From Alteromonas sp. BMJM2 (GTDB taxonomy: Bacteria > Pseudomonadota > Gammaproteobacteria > Enterobacterales > Alteromonadaceae), in NCBI RefSeq assembly GCF_027257845.1, contig NZ_JAPVOT010000001.1, positions 62,001 to 126,000 of the forward strand: a DNA stretch of 64,000 bases, given 5' to 3'. A program made the translations under genes and the position numbers. The notes beneath the pieces were generated by a model that saw only the letters and a list, made by a program, of their open reading frames with translations, was not told the origin of the DNA and ran no database searches. Positions 45,872 through 60,266 of the stretch are shown in pieces. The stretch's first letter is position 1. Every line of letters starts with the position of its first letter.

Positions 45872-47272
45872 TTACTCCTGATAGTCTCTAACATCGGCGA
45901 AGTGGCCGTTAATGGCTGCTGCTGCAGCCATAGCTGGGCTCACTAAATGGGTGCGTGCACCACGGCCTTGGCGTCCTTCAAAGTTTCTGTTGCTCGTTGA
46001 TGCACAGCGATCGCCAGAAACTAGTTTATCGTCGTTCATACCCAAACACATTGAACAGCCTGGTAAGCGCCATTCAAAGCCGGCCTCTTCGAAAATCTTA
46101 TCGAGACCTTCAGCTTCAGCTTGGCGTTTAACTGCTCCAGAACCCGGCACCACTATGGCGGTAACCGAAGATGACACTTTGCCTTTTTTGGCGACGTGGG
46201 CAGCAGCGCGTAAATCTTCTATACGACCATTGGTACACGAGCCAATGAAAACGTGATTTACTGCTACATCAGAAAGTTTTTCACCGGCCTGCAAACCCAT
46301 ATAGCTAAGTGCTTTTTTCGCGCTTTCTATTTCGATAGGGTCGCTAAAGTCTTCAGGAGCGGGCACTGGAGTATTTACTCCAATAACTTGACCTGGGTTG
46401 GTTCCCCACGTGACTTGCGGTGCTATGTCGGCTGCTTCAAGTTCAACAACCGTGTCAAAGCTTGCACCGTCTTCGGTATATAAAGTTTTCCAATAGGCAA
46501 CCGCGTCATCCCAAGACTGGCCTTTGGGAGCGTACTCGCGGTCTTTCAAATATGCGAAGGTAACGTCGTCTGGTGCTACAAGCCCAGCTTTGGCTCCTGC
46601 TTCGATACTCATGTTACACACAGTCATTCGCTCTTCCATGGTAAGCCCACGAATTGCCTCTCCCGCATACTCAATCACATGACCTGTTGCACCAGCGTGT
46701 CCAATTTTGCCAATGATGGCCAAAATAATATCTTTCGCTGTAATTCCCACAGGAAGTGTACCATTCACATTAATAAGCATGCTTTTTGCGCGGCTTTGCT
46801 TCAGAGTTTGTGTGGCTAAAACATGCTCAACTTGAGAAGTACCTATTCCAAATGCAAGTGCACCGAATGCGCCATGGGTTGCAGTGTGAGAGTCGCCGCA
46901 CACTACGGTCATGCCTGGCTGTATAAGCCCTAATTCTGGCCCCATTACATGGACGATACCTTGTTTTTGATGGCCTACAGGGTAGAGCTGAATACCGTGA
47001 TCTTCACAGTTTTTGGCTAAGGTATGCAGCTGTAGTGCGTTATCTGGGCCGCATGCATCAATGGCTAACGAGCGCGTTGAAATGCTGTGATCCATGGTTC
47101 CCACAGTTTTATCTGGGCGACGCACTTTACGGCCTTTTTCGTTAAGGCCAGCGAATGCTTGCGGAGATGTCACTTCGTGAATTAAGTGGCGGTCGATATA
47201 AATAAGGCTATCTTCGCCTAGTTGGTCGACAATATGCGCTTGCCATACTTTGTCATATAAGGTCTTGGCCAT
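45872..47272 (-). CDS. leuC: 3-isopropylmalate dehydratase large subunit
   Basis: The [4Fe-4S] subunit of isopropylmalate isomerase, 466 residues. The family blocks [35 protein letters not shown], the cluster cysteine in [14 protein letters not shown] and the CSMC pair in [13 protein letters not shown] are all present. It starts 9 bp after leuB. Confidence 0.97.
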   Translation of the reverse strand: MAKTLYDKVWQAHIVDQLGEDSLIYIDRHLIHEVTSPQAFAGLNEKGRKVRRPDKTVGTMDHSISTRSLAIDACGPDNALQLHTLAKNCEDHGIQLYPVGHQKQGIVHVMGPELGLIQPGMTVVCGDSHTATHGAFGALAFGIGTSQVEHVLATQTLKQSRAKSMLINVNGTLPVGITAKDIILAIIGKIGHAGATGHVIEYAGEAIRGLTMEERMTVCNMSIEAGAKAGLVAPDDVTFAYLKDREYAPKGQSWDDAVAYWKTLYTEDGASFDTVVELEAADIAPQVTWGTNPGQVIGVNTPVPAPEDFSDPIEIESAKKALSYMGLQAGEKLSDVAVNHVFIGSCTNGRIEDLRAAAHVAKKGKVSSSVTAIVVPGSGAVKRQAEAEGLDKIFEEAGFEWRLPGCSMCLGMNDDKLVSGDRCASTSNRNFEGRQGRGARTHLVSPAMAAAAAINGHFADVRDYQE

Positions 47273-47281
47273 GTGGTATTT

Positions 47282-48379
<1,098 letters not shown>

Positions 48380-49939
48380 TTACACTCCTACAACGCGTTC
48401 TTGTTGATTCTTTTGCTGATCAATCTGGTCGGCCAGATAAGTATTGTTCAGTACAAATATCAATGCTTTTACACCGGCCTCTACGATATCTGTGGCCAAG
48501 CCTATACCGTGGAATCGACGATCTTTATATGTGGCGATAACACTCACTTGCGCTAATGCATCTGCACCTTCGCCTTTTGAATCTAGTTTAAAGTCAACAA
48601 TTTCCAAGTCTTCATGACCAAGAATGGAAATTATCGCTTTAAATGCGGCATCTACCGGTCCGTTACCTGTACAAGCCTGTGTAATCTCTTGCTCGCCCAC
48701 TTTCATTTTTACGGTAGCGCTTGGGATGATCTCTCTGCCCGAATTAGCCTGAAGGTAAAGCAGTTGATAGTGCGCTTGGTCATGCTTTTGCTTATCGAAA
48801 AACAACAGCGCCTCAAGGTCGTAGTCGTAAACCTGTCCTTTCTTATCAGCCAGCTTTAAAAACGCATCGTATACGGCCTCTAAATCAAATTCTTCAGGCT
48901 TGTAACCTAATTCAGTAAGCCTATGTTTAATAACATGGCGACCCGAACGAGAGGTTAGGTTAAGGTTGTTCTTGTTAATGCCCACGCTCTCAGGCGTCAT
49001 AATTTCATAGGTATTTTGCGCTTTTAAGACACCGTCTTGATGAATACCTGACGAATGGCTAAAGGCGTTGGCCCCAACAATGGCTTTGTTAGATTGCACC
49101 GGCATATTACACAGCTGGCTGACAAGTTTAGACGTACGTGAAATTTCTGTGGAATTGATATTAGTATCAATGCCAAGCAGCCCTTTTCGCGTTTGCAAAA
49201 TCATTGCAATTTCTTCTAGTGAAGCGTTACCTGCACGCTCACCAATTCCATTTATAGTGCACTCTACTTGACGCGCGCCTTGCTCTACTGCCGCCAGTGA
49301 ATTAGCAACAGCTAGGCCTAAATCGTTATGGCAATGCACTGAGATAATGGCTTTATCGATGTTGGGAACCCGATTGAACAACTGCTGAATAATACCGCCG
49401 AACTCAGTGGGCGTTGTGTAGCCAACAGTATCCGGAATATTTACCGTTGTAGCGCCTGCGTGAATAGCTGCTTCAACCATACGGCACAGGTAGTCGATAT
49501 GCGTTCTGCCTGCGTCTTCACATGAGAACTCCACATCATCGGTGTATTTACGGGCATGCTTTACCGCAGCCACGGCCATGTCTACCACATCATCATGAGA
49601 TTTACGCAATTTGGCGCCAACGTGTATTTCCGATGTGGCAATAAAGGTATGTATTCTAAACTGATCAGCTACGCTAAGGGCTTGGCCGCATGCATCGATA
49701 TCACCGGGAAGGGCGCGGGACAGGCCGCAAATCACTGAGTTTTTGATTTCTTTTGCAATCAACTGTACTGATTGGAAGTCGCCAGGTGAAGACACAGGGA
49801 AACCGGCTTCAATAATATCTACACCTAGTCTCTCAAGCGCCAGTGCAATCTGTAACTTTTCTTTGGCACTTAGACTTGCTGGCAAGGCCTGCTCACCATC
49901 TCGCAACGTGGTATCAAAGATTTTCACTTGATTTGTCAT
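48380..49939 (-). CDS. leuA: 2-isopropylmalate synthase
   Basis: The committed step of leucine synthesis, joining acetyl-CoA to 2-ketoisovalerate; 519 residues. The catalytic domain begins [17 protein letters not shown], and [14 protein letters not shown] and [16 protein letters not shown] follow. The C-terminal regulatory domain (about 390-519) contains the leucine feedback site ([12 protein letters not shown]). It is the first structural gene after the leader and attenuator. Confidence 0.97.
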   Translation of the reverse strand: MTNQVKIFDTTLRDGEQALPASLSAKEKLQIALALERLGVDIIEAGFPVSSPGDFQSVQLIAKEIKNSVICGLSRALPGDIDACGQALSVADQFRIHTFIATSEIHVGAKLRKSHDDVVDMAVAAVKHARKYTDDVEFSCEDAGRTHIDYLCRMVEAAIHAGATTVNIPDTVGYTTPTEFGGIIQQLFNRVPNIDKAIISVHCHNDLGLAVANSLAAVEQGARQVECTINGIGERAGNASLEEIAMILQTRKGLLGIDTNINSTEISRTSKLVSQLCNMPVQSNKAIVGANAFSHSSGIHQDGVLKAQNTYEIMTPESVGINKNNLNLTSRSGRHVIKHRLTELGYKPEEFDLEAVYDAFLKLADKKGQVYDYDLEALLFFDKQKHDQAHYQLLYLQANSGREIIPSATVKMKVGEQEITQACTGNGPVDAAFKAIISILGHEDLEIVDFKLDSKGEGADALAQVSVIATYKDRRFHGIGLATDIVEAGVKALIFVLNNTYLADQIDQQKNQQERVVGV

Positions 49940-49962
49940 GACGCTCTCTCAATTGAATAGTT

Positions 49963-49994
49963 AAAAAAAAACCCGTGCTGTGCACGGGTTTTTG
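49963..49994 (-). terminator. Attenuator terminator of the leu operon
   Basis: On the minus strand an 8-bp GC-rich stem (49982-49989 with 49971-49978), loop ACA, is followed by a long T tract, 24 bp before the leuA start. Its 3' arm sequence also occurs at 50020-50027, allowing an alternative pairing. Confidence 0.9.
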
Positions 49995-50017
49995 TGTGAT
50001 TAATCGCTGGTCGCAAT

Positions 50018-50077
50018 CTACCCGTGCAGTCTGGCTGCCTTGAGGAGTAGAGTAATTAGAAGAAAACGAATACGCAT
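50018..50077 (-). CDS. leuL: leu operon leader peptide
   Basis: A 19-residue peptide MRIRFLLITLLLKAARLHG with six Leu codons, five of them clustered at residues 6-12 (two, then three consecutive). Leucyl-tRNA shortage would stall ribosomes here. It lies about 30 nt inside the transcript from the promoter at 50115-50143 and just before the attenuator, as in other gammaproteobacterial leu operons. Confidence 0.9.
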   Translation of the reverse strand: MRIRFLLITLLLKAARLHG

Positions 50078-50114
50078 TTTTCGAAAATCTTTGCTGACCA
50101 AAATTGATAGCGAC

Positions 50115-50143
50115 AATTTAACCATGTGAGCCCTGAACGTCAA
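50115..50143 (-). promoter_or_regulatory. Probable leu operon promoter
   Basis: On the minus strand TTGACG (50143-50138) and TAAATT (50120-50115) are spaced by 17 bp, which places the transcript start about 30 nt before the leader peptide ATG. Confidence 0.7.
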
Positions 50144-50447
50144 CCATTGTTTACCATATTGATTAAATTTTTATGAAAAAATTTATCTTGATGCTCATAT
50201 TAGGATGCATGTCCTAATTTATGATGATGACTCTCTGGATTTAGGTCTTAAACGCCTCTTTAAATACTGCTAATACAGATAAAGAGTTTGAATTTTGAAA
50301 TGGTTAGTATGTTTGTACTCTTTTAGACTGATATGGAGAAGTTATTAATTGAATGAATACTTATTATTTTTGTATTTTTATGCATGTTTGGTTTGGTATG
50401 GCATTACTAATGTCGCCTTAAAAGAAAAAAGGGCGTAGACAAGTCCT
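50144..50447. other. Intergenic region between leu promoter and the 272-residue gene
   Basis: About 300 bp, AT-rich. It holds a 15-codon frame at 50173-50217 with a lipobox-like end (see findings) and the interrupted palindrome TTAGGA-TGCATG-TCCTAA. No other gene was recognised. Confidence 0.45.
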
Positions 50448-51266
50448 TTATTTCAATAAGGTAAAGTTCTTCCAGTTTATTTGAGTAGACAGCCGCATTT
50501 CTCTAATAGACAGTGCACGAGGTGATACTCGAGATTTGAAGTTCCAAGCGTGACCCGAGCAGGCGCTCGCCATGATGGTTTTCGTTGGTTTAAGAAGAGT
50601 TTTACTATCAAAAGTTCCGTAGCTTTCAAGTCCACTTTCACGAGACTCTTCATCTGAGCTTTCAATGAAATGACTAGCCTGCTTATTTCTTCGATTCGCT
50701 TCCTGACTGTTTCCCCGATTGATTCCATCAACTGTAAACCAACCGTGTTTGTTCAAATGAACGACATCGTCTACCAACATCGTTTTGTCGATAGTGTCTA
50801 ATTCAAGGTGAATACCTTCAATGGTTCTAACTAAGACTGGAACAATTAACCCATAGTCGGCATGTTTTCTAAACCATTGCGCTGTTGCATCAGCATTCTG
50901 TGGTACACGAGGCGCAGATTTTGGCTGCTTGGCATACCAGCTTCCGTTATAGGTATCGGTAGATAGTGGGGTTGGGTTGGTTACAAAATATCGAGCGACA
51001 CTTCTAATATGATGAGGCAAGCCACCAATTCGGCGCTTAAGGATAGACGCATTGCTGATACCGCTGTGGGCAATAAACAAAAGTTCTCTTTCATATAGCG
51101 CCGTACACACTTCAGAAAACTGTGCGTGATTACCACCTAGCTCGCCTAAGTCGTTAAAAAAACCTGATTGTGTTTTTGGCGGATGACTGTTTGTGCTCAC
51201 GTTAACATCGCGTTTTGACTGTCTCTGCACTAACCGTATCAAGAAACCTGCGATCTCGCCACTCAT
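50448..51266 (-). CDS. Unrecognised 272-residue protein
   Basis: A soluble protein of 272 residues that I do not recognise. It has no signal or membrane segment. The N-terminal part (about 40-130) includes ALYERELLFIAHSGISNASILKRRIGG (cited in part: LLFIAHSGISNASILKRRIGG is abbreviated here to LLFIAHSG and NASILKRRIGG) and RSVARYFVTNPTP. The middle has QWFRKHADYGLIVPVLVRTI. The C-terminal 80 residues are rich in Ser, Arg, Lys and Asn and probably disordered. It ends with short runs typical of a real but lineage-specific gene. Just upstream is the enolase terminator, so it has its own promoter. Confidence 0.6.
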   Translation of the reverse strand: MSGEIAGFLIRLVQRQSKRDVNVSTNSHPPKTQSGFFNDLGELGGNHAQFSEVCTALYERELLFIAHSGISNASILKRRIGGLPHHIRSVARYFVTNPTPLSTDTYNGSWYAKQPKSAPRVPQNADATAQWFRKHADYGLIVPVLVRTIEGIHLELDTIDKTMLVDDVVHLNKHGWFTVDGINRGNSQEANRRNKQASHFIESSDEESRESGLESYGTFDSKTLLKPTKTIMASACSGHAWNFKSRVSPRALSIREMRLSTQINWKNFTLLK

Positions 51267-51304
51267 GCGCTGGTATTTAGGCTACGTATCATTACTTATA
51301 AAAA

Positions 51305-51341
51305 CAAAAAAAGGCGCTGGTGCAAGAGCACTGGCGCCTTT
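51305..51341 (-). terminator. Intrinsic terminator of eno
   Basis: A long GC-rich hairpin: an 11-bp helix with two G-T pairs around a 4-nt loop, flanked by A and T runs. On the minus strand a run of seven T follows. It lies 60 bp after eno. Confidence 0.87.
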
Positions 51342-51398
51342 CGGGATGAATAGAAATTATTTTGCTACGATTGCTCCGTATTGGCAATCAGATCAGCT

Positions 51399-52700
<1,302 letters not shown>

Positions 52701-52750
52701 TCAACAATTGATGTGGGAACGCAACGGGAAAGCGTTCCCTTTATTAGAAA

Positions 52751-54397
<1,647 letters not shown>

Positions 54398-54574
54398 TTA
54401 GGGTTGTATGGTAAATATAGGCCGATTTCAGAAAGAAACCATCTACACTTTGGACGGGGCGATAGTATACGCAAAACCATGTAAACAGACAATCTATTTG
54501 CCTACATGATGTGCAAATTTACGCCAGATTTACACCAAATTCAGGCCAATTGTGACCTAAACTTGGCCTAGCGG

Positions 54575-57172
54575 CTAAGACTGACTTAAGCGCTTTAAGG
54601 TGTAAATAAGGTCGAGAGCTTGCCGTGGAGAGAGCTCATCAGGAGATATGTTCGCAAGGGCATCGACAGCAGGGTTAGGTTTATCTGGAAACAGCAGTTC
54701 TGCTTGGCCTTTTGGCTTTGCCTTTGATGTAGCTTTTGGGGTGCTTGCTGCCTTATCAGGCGCACTCTCTTCTCCTTGTGTCATAATATGAGAAGATTCG
54801 AGCGCGGCGAGCTTTTGGCGTGCGGCTTGAATAACGATTTTTGGTACTCCGGCTAATTGCGCCACCTGCAGCCCGAAACTTTTGCTTGCTGCACCTTCTG
54901 AAACCGTATGCATAAAGCGAATGGTATCTTCAAACTCAACAGCATCTAAATGCACATTGACGACACCTTGCTGTGTATCTGGCAGCTCGGTAAGCTCGAA
55001 ATAATGAGTCGCAAAAAGGGTATAGGCATTCAGCTGCTTGGCAAGGTAACTTGCGCATGCCCACGCCAGTGAGAGCCCGTCGTAAGTACTGGTTCCACGG
55101 CCTATTTCATCCATTAACACCAATGAGTTTTCCGTGGCGTTATTGAGAATGTTAGCGGTTTCTGTCATTTCTACCATAAAGGTGGAGCGGCCAGAAGCGA
55201 GATCATCAGACGCACCAATGCGGGTGAAGATACGGTCTAGTTTACCAATGTGAGCATGTTGTGCCGGCACAAAACTACCCACACATGCGAGCAGAGCAAT
55301 GAGAGCCGTTTGACGCATGTACGTAGATTTACCCCCCATGTTAGGACCAGTGATTATCAGCATGCGCCGTGAGCTATCTAGCTGAAGCGGATTAGCAATG
55401 AAAGGTGCTTTCATTACATTCTCTACGACAGGGTGTCGGCCGTCTTGGTAAGTAAGTGCACACTCGTTACTGAGCTTCGGCCTATGCCAATCAAGGGCAA
55501 TTGCCCGTTCGGCGAAACAACACAGCACATCAAGCTTTGCTAGCGCAGCGGCACTGTCTATCAGGTTATTTAAGTAAGGCGTAAATTCATCAAATAGTGC
55601 TTCGTACAGTTTTTTCTCTAGCGCAAGCGCCGCCCCTTGGCTACTAAGTACCTTGTCCTCGTGCTCTTTTAATTCAGGAGTAATAAAGCGTTCGGTATTT
55701 TTGAGCGTTTGGCGACGGATATATTCTGCGGGTGCATTTGCACTATTGGCGCGGCTAATTTCAATAAAAAAGCCATGTACTCGGTTATATCCCACCTTAA
55801 GGGTAGAAATACCAGTACGTTCTTTTTCTCGACGCTCCATTGCGTCAAGATAGTCAGTAGCCCCCTGAGAGAGCGCACGTAATTCGTCTAATTCTTCGTT
55901 GTAGCCAGGTGCTATGACGCCGCCTTCTCGGATAATAACCGGCGGGTTATCAATAATGGCGTGATTAAGCAGTGTCTGCAGCTCGGGATAAGTGCCAATG
56001 GTTTCACTGATTTGCTTTATTTGGCCAGTTTCAAAGCGCGATAATGCGTCGTGTAAATCAGGCAATGCGTTAAATGCGTTTTTCAGCCTCGCAAAATCAC
56101 GAGGTCGCGCAGAGCGAAGGGCTAAGCGCGCCATAATACGTTCAATGTCGCCAATGTGTTTTAGGGCGCTGCGAATATCGTCAGGGTTATCGTCAATAAA
56201 GGCATCAACGGCGTCTAATCGACTTTGTAGCTCATGTTGGTCGGTTAACGGTGAGTGAATAACACGTTGCAACATACGGCTTCCCATCGCCGTTGTGGTG
56301 GTGTCCATCACACTGAAAAGCGTGTTTTCTTGACCGCCAGATAAGTTATGAGTGAGTTCTAAATTACGTCTTGTCGCTGCGTCTAACTGAACGCGGCTGT
56401 CTTGCTGTTCGGTTTGTATTTGCCTGATATGGGGTAGGGCAGTTCGCTGGGTGTCTTTTACATATTGCAGCACACAGCCCGCAGCACCTAACCCTTTAGT
56501 TATGCCTTTAAGGCCAAAACCATCAAGGGTCTTGGTCTCAAACTGCAGATTCAGCTGCTCATCTGCGGTATCAATGTCAAACTCCCACTCAGGACGACGT
56601 CGTAACCCCTTTCTGTTTTCTATTAGCGATACTTGCTCAAATCCCTCTGGGTAGAGCAATTCAGCAGGGTTGACTCGTTGAATCTCGGCGAGCAAGTTCT
56701 CATCATTATCGCATTCAAACACCACAAATCGTCCGCTAGTCACATCCAACGTGGCTAAACCATAATGCATTGTGTGGCCACACACTGCGGCTAATATATT
56801 ATCTCGTCGTTCTTCTAAAAGCGCTTCGTCGGTGACAGTACCGGGTGTGACAATACGCTGAACTTGGCGTTCTACGGGACCTTTACTCGTAGCGGGGTCG
56901 CCTACCTGTTCACAAATTGCCACCGATTCACCCATTTTAACTAATCGGGAAAGGTAACTTTCTACCGCGTGATAAGGTACGCCAGCCATAGGAATGGGAT
57001 CGCCGCCAGACTTGCCTCTAGCCGTCAATGATATATCGAGAAGGTCTGCAGCTTTTTTGGCATCATCAAAAAACAATTCGTAAAAATCGCCCATGCGATA
57101 GAACAAGAGAATATTCGGATGCTGCGCCTTAATCGTAAGGTACTGGCGCATCATAGGAGTATGTGATTCCAA
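54575..57172 (-). CDS. mutS: DNA mismatch repair protein MutS
   Basis: MutS recognises mismatches and recruits MutL; 865 residues. The mismatch-contact Phe-x-Glu is in [13 protein letters not shown], the Walker A is [16 protein letters not shown], and [16 protein letters not shown] and [16 protein letters not shown] follow. A short Lys/Ala/Pro-rich linker precedes the C-terminal helical tail ([20 protein letters not shown]). It begins with TTG at 57172, supported by alignment of HTPMMRQYL with E. coli MutS. Divergent from pncC. Confidence 0.97.
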   Translation of the reverse strand: MESHTPMMRQYLTIKAQHPNILLFYRMGDFYELFFDDAKKAADLLDISLTARGKSGGDPIPMAGVPYHAVESYLSRLVKMGESVAICEQVGDPATSKGPVERQVQRIVTPGTVTDEALLEERRDNILAAVCGHTMHYGLATLDVTSGRFVVFECDNDENLLAEIQRVNPAELLYPEGFEQVSLIENRKGLRRRPEWEFDIDTADEQLNLQFETKTLDGFGLKGITKGLGAAGCVLQYVKDTQRTALPHIRQIQTEQQDSRVQLDAATRRNLELTHNLSGGQENTLFSVMDTTTTAMGSRMLQRVIHSPLTDQHELQSRLDAVDAFIDDNPDDIRSALKHIGDIERIMARLALRSARPRDFARLKNAFNALPDLHDALSRFETGQIKQISETIGTYPELQTLLNHAIIDNPPVIIREGGVIAPGYNEELDELRALSQGATDYLDAMERREKERTGISTLKVGYNRVHGFFIEISRANSANAPAEYIRRQTLKNTERFITPELKEHEDKVLSSQGAALALEKKLYEALFDEFTPYLNNLIDSAAALAKLDVLCCFAERAIALDWHRPKLSNECALTYQDGRHPVVENVMKAPFIANPLQLDSSRRMLIITGPNMGGKSTYMRQTALIALLACVGSFVPAQHAHIGKLDRIFTRIGASDDLASGRSTFMVEMTETANILNNATENSLVLMDEIGRGTSTYDGLSLAWACASYLAKQLNAYTLFATHYFELTELPDTQQGVVNVHLDAVEFEDTIRFMHTVSEGAASKSFGLQVAQLAGVPKIVIQAARQKLAALESSHIMTQGEESAPDKAASTPKATSKAKPKGQAELLFPDKPNPAVDALANISPDELSPRQALDLIYTLKRLSQS

Positions 57173-57270
57173 AAAAAACGGCCTCGATAGATATGTTTAT
57201 GGTGTTAGTGCGTATGGTAGCAAATAAATGATAAACTCTGTGCAACAAAAAGCACTGACGGTAGATTGAT

Positions 57271-57810
57271 ATGACCACACCATTTTCAACGGTTTCTAAA
57301 CCAAACGCCATACCCCTAATGCTCGATAGCGCATTAAATACCCAAGTAATGGCGATTGGTGACGTGTTGCGTAAAAAGGGGTGGACAGTATCGACTGCTG
57401 AATCATGCACCGGCGGCGGCATTGCTTTTGCGTTTACCAGCGTTGCAGGCAGTTCAGATTGGTTTAATCAGTCTTGGGTAACTTATTCTAATAAGGCTAA
57501 AATGCAGGAACTGTTCGTAAATACTGAAACCCTTGAAGTACACGGGGCGGTATCGCAGCAGACGGTGACTGAAATGGCGCTTGGTGTGCAAAAGCGATGT
57601 GGAGCAAACGTGGTGGTTACGGTTAGCGGTATTGCTGGGCCTGGTGGCGGTACTGACAGCAAACCTGTAGGCACTGTGTGGTTTGGTTTCATTTGTGGTG
57701 ATGGTGCTTTTCAAGTCAAGCAGGTGTTTAGTGGCAACAGGGATGTAGTACGTGGTGAAGCGGTAGCCTTTGCAATTAATTATGTGCTGAAAATGCTTAG
57801 TACTAGTTAA
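57271..57810 (+). CDS. pncC: Nicotinamide-nucleotide amidase PncC (CinA C-terminal domain)
   Basis: PncC deamidates nicotinamide mononucleotide, feeding NAD recycling. The 179-residue protein is the stand-alone CinA C-terminal domain with STAESCTGGGIAFAFTSVAGSSDWF (cited in part: STAESCTGGG), GAVSQQTVTEMA and VSGIAGPGGGTDSKPVGTVW, cited in part as SGIAGPGGGTDSKPVGTVW. About 20 extra N-terminal residues precede the domain. Order mutS / pncC / recA matches many gammaproteobacteria. Confidence 0.94.
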   Translation: MTTPFSTVSKPNAIPLMLDSALNTQVMAIGDVLRKKGWTVSTAESCTGGGIAFAFTSVAGSSDWFNQSWVTYSNKAKMQELFVNTETLEVHGAVSQQTVTEMALGVQKRCGANVVVTVSGIAGPGGGTDSKPVGTVWFGFICGDGAFQVKQVFSGNRDVVRGEAVAFAINYVLKMLSTS

Positions 57811-57855
57811 ACAACATATCTTAGGCCGAGTTGAAAAAAATAATTAAAACACTGG

Positions 57856-57885
57856 TTGAAACTGTATGCTTGTACAGTATAGAAT
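57856..57885 (+). promoter_or_regulatory. recA promoter with embedded LexA (SOS) box
   Basis: TTGAAA (-35, 57856-57861), then the LexA box CTGTATGCTTGTACAG (57862-57877, matching CTGT-N8-ACAG), then TATAGA (-10, 57878-57883). The 16-bp spacer is the operator itself, as in the E. coli recA promoter, so LexA would directly block RNA polymerase. Confidence 0.93.
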
Positions 57886-58246
57886 GCATGCAGAAATTGT
57901 TAGGGTGTAGATGAGGTTTGTCGTTCTAGCGTTGTAATAATGACGAACGATGTTGTCGCAGTGGTTTAGTATTTATGGACGAACTCAAGGCAGCCTGAGA
58001 TAGATAAGCTGCTGGCAGATAAATAGCTGGGCAGCTGAGCAAATCAACAACAAAGTAAACGAATAACAGCGCAAACAAGTAGTAAGCAAAGCGAAAATCA
58101 TAAGCTGTAAGATGTTTTGAAAGTTAAAATATAAGGAAAGTAATAAAACATCCTTATATTTTCATTTTTACTCACATTCATGTTCCAACTCTTGTTGATA
58201 ATAAACGCAATGTGACGCGCAAAAGATAAGCATAGGCATAGTTAAG
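57886..58246 (+). promoter_or_regulatory. Long recA 5' leader with a 12-bp hairpin
   Basis: About 350 nt separate the LexA-controlled promoter from the recA ATG, with no credible frame. Within it 58126-58137 and 58151-58162 form a perfect 12-bp AT-rich stem with a 13-nt loop, followed by a T-rich stretch. A weaker 6-bp inverted repeat lies near 57920-57950. A second, constitutive promoter may lie here. Confidence 0.6.
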
Positions 58247-59281
58247 ATGACAGATCAAAATAGAAGTAAAGCGTTAGATGCAGCGCTTTCTCAAATTGAA
58301 AAACAATTTGGGAAAGGCTCAATTATGAAGTTGGGCGAAAACAAGACAATGGATGTGGAAACTATTTCTACAGGATCCCTTGGGCTAGACATTGCTCTTG
58401 GTGCGGGTGGTTTACCACTTGGCCGAATTGTTGAAATTTACGGTCCAGAGTCATCAGGTAAAACAACCTTAACCCTTGAAGTCATTGCTGAAGCGCAGCG
58501 TCAAGGCAAGACTTGTGCGTTCGTAGATGCGGAACACGCGCTAGACCCTATTTACGCGGAAAAACTTGGCGTTAACATTAACGAATTATTAGTATCGCAA
58601 CCTGATACTGGTGAGCAAGCGCTTGAAATTTGTGACATGTTAACACGCTCTGGCGCTGTTGACGTTATTGTTGTCGACTCCGTAGCAGCGTTAACACCGC
58701 GTGCCGAGATTGAAGGCGATATCGGTGATTCACACGTAGGTCTTGCCGCGAGAATGATGTCTCAAAGTATGCGTAAAATTACGGGTAATTTGAAGCGTTC
58801 GAATACAATGATGATTTTCATCAACCAAATTCGTATGAAAATTGGTGTGATGTTCGGAAGCCCTGAAACTACTACAGGTGGTAACGCACTGAAGTTTTAC
58901 GCGTCTGTACGCTTAGACATCAGAAGAATTGGTTCGGTAAAAGAAGGCGATGAGGTTGTTGGTAACGAAACTCGCGTTAAAGTCGTTAAGAACAAAATCG
59001 CGCCTCCTTTCAAGCAAGCTGAATTTATTATTCGCTATGGTGAAGGTATTTCTAAGCACGGCGAGTTAATTGACTTAGGTGTTAAGCACAAATTAATTGA
59101 TAAAGCCGGTGCATGGTATAGCTACAACACAGACCGTATCGGTCAGGGTAAAGCGAACAGCATGTTGTTTTTAAAGAATAACCCTGCTGTATCGGACGAG
59201 ATAGAAGCTAAGCTAAGAGAAATGTTGCTTCCAAGTAAAATCGTTGAAGATAGAAGCGAAGACGTTAGCGAAGAATCATAG
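58247..59281 (+). CDS. recA: Recombinase RecA
   Basis: Homologous recombination and SOS co-protease; 344 residues. It opens with [20 protein letters not shown]; Walker A is GPESSGKTT, Walker [11 protein letters not shown], loop L1 [11 protein letters not shown] and loop L2 [20 protein letters not shown] (cited in part: [10 protein letters not shown]). The C-terminal tail is short and acidic ([11 protein letters not shown]). It is under the LexA promoter at 57856. A terminator lies about 150 bp after it and no recX follows. Confidence 0.98.
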   Translation: MTDQNRSKALDAALSQIEKQFGKGSIMKLGENKTMDVETISTGSLGLDIALGAGGLPLGRIVEIYGPESSGKTTLTLEVIAEAQRQGKTCAFVDAEHALDPIYAEKLGVNINELLVSQPDTGEQALEICDMLTRSGAVDVIVVDSVAALTPRAEIEGDIGDSHVGLAARMMSQSMRKITGNLKRSNTMMIFINQIRMKIGVMFGSPETTTGGNALKFYASVRLDIRRIGSVKEGDEVVGNETRVKVVKNKIAPPFKQAEFIIRYGEGISKHGELIDLGVKHKLIDKAGAWYSYNTDRIGQGKANSMLFLKNNPAVSDEIEAKLREMLLPSKIVEDRSEDVSEES

Positions 59282-59334
59282 GCTCAAATTATAGCCGCAA
59301 ACTGTGATACGCATGAAAAAATGGTGCGCATATA

Positions 59335-59381
59335 AACTGGCGTAGTAAACTAAAAAGCATATTTTTAGTTTAATGCCAGTT
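59335..59381 (+). other. Two-tier stem-loop downstream of recA
   Basis: An outer 7-bp stem (59335-59341 with 59375-59381) and an inner 9-bp stem (59347-59355 with 59363-59371), separated by a small internal loop. It lies between the recA stop and its terminator; it may stabilise the 3' end or belong to a small RNA. Confidence 0.55.
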
Positions 59382-59428
59382 ATGTAGCGCGTCGCACTGG
59401 TAAACTTTACGTTATGTTGAGTGATTCG

Positions 59429-59462
59429 AATCCGATATCAGACATTGATATCGGATTTTTTA
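59429..59462 (+). terminator. Intrinsic terminator of recA
   Basis: A 12-bp stem (59429-59440 with 59446-59457), 5-nt loop and a T tract. Confidence 0.9.
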
Positions 59463-59870
59463 TACGCCTAACAGTCCGTTTCAATGACACATCCTACCTT
59501 CTGACCAGATAGATACCCTCGATAGCGTGACACGGTTTGTCAATCTCCATTCTGGCGTAAGTACCCCTATATTTTCTCGATAACGTACGCTTAGCCTTTT
59601 TTTGTTTAAATGCGGTTACATTAGTGGTTTTCTCCGGTATTGAAAAATGCGCTGATTTTAATTTATGAGCTCTGCGACTCGGTAAGGTCTAAAAACCGTT
59701 TGAAAAATAAACCTGTAAACTCACATCGAGTGGTACATGATTGCAAAGTTGAATGGCCTTGTTAATGGAGTTGTCTTATTGCATTATCTTTTAACTAACT
59801 TAAGGTTCGACGTTTGCGGTAAAAGTTGCAGTGAGTGCTGAAAAATGAAATGTTAATTCAAGGAAAAGCA
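59463..59870. other. Intergenic region downstream of recA
   Basis: About 410 bp with no credible frame on either strand. recX, which usually follows recA, is not here. The ribosome site of the next gene lies at its right end. No RNA or repeat was recognised. Confidence 0.5.
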
Positions 59871-60113
59871 ATGCAGCAAGAAGATATCAATAAAAGAGAA
59901 TGGAAAGATAAGAATAATTGGTCGGAGTCCACTGTCTTTGGAATTTATTTTAGTAAGAAAGATAGTCGAATTTGGGTACCAAAACCGAACGCAATACCTG
60001 GCTGGACTTTAAATCTTGCCCACTTTTCGGGTGTAGCGATATTTTTCGCAATTATTTGTGTGACAATGCTTGTCTCTGGTTTGATTGGCTTTTATTTGGC
60101 GATTGAGAGCTAA
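59871..60113 (+). CDS. DUF5808-type small membrane protein
   Basis: An 80-residue protein starting at ATG 59871, with AAGGA six bases upstream; a GTG 12 codons earlier is less likely. The N-terminal half has the DUF5808 pattern NNW...FGIYFSKKDSRIWVPKP...GWTLNLAHFSG, a short domain often joined to membrane helices. The C-terminal half is one strong membrane helix (VAIFFAIICVTMLVSGLIGF). Function unknown. It precedes the CadC-like regulator by about 150 bp on the same strand and may belong to the same unit. Confidence 0.72.
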   Translation: MQQEDINKREWKDKNNWSESTVFGIYFSKKDSRIWVPKPNAIPGWTLNLAHFSGVAIFFAIICVTMLVSGLIGFYLAIES

Positions 60114-60266
60114 AACTAAGTACCAAATAAAAAAGACGTTTAATTTCTTAGTGTTCTGTATACGAATTAAATCGAAGATTAATGTGTAGGCACTGTCAAG
60201 TTTGAGTACACTAACACTCACATAAGATTTTGTACTCTGAATGATCTTACAAGTAAGAGTTAATGT

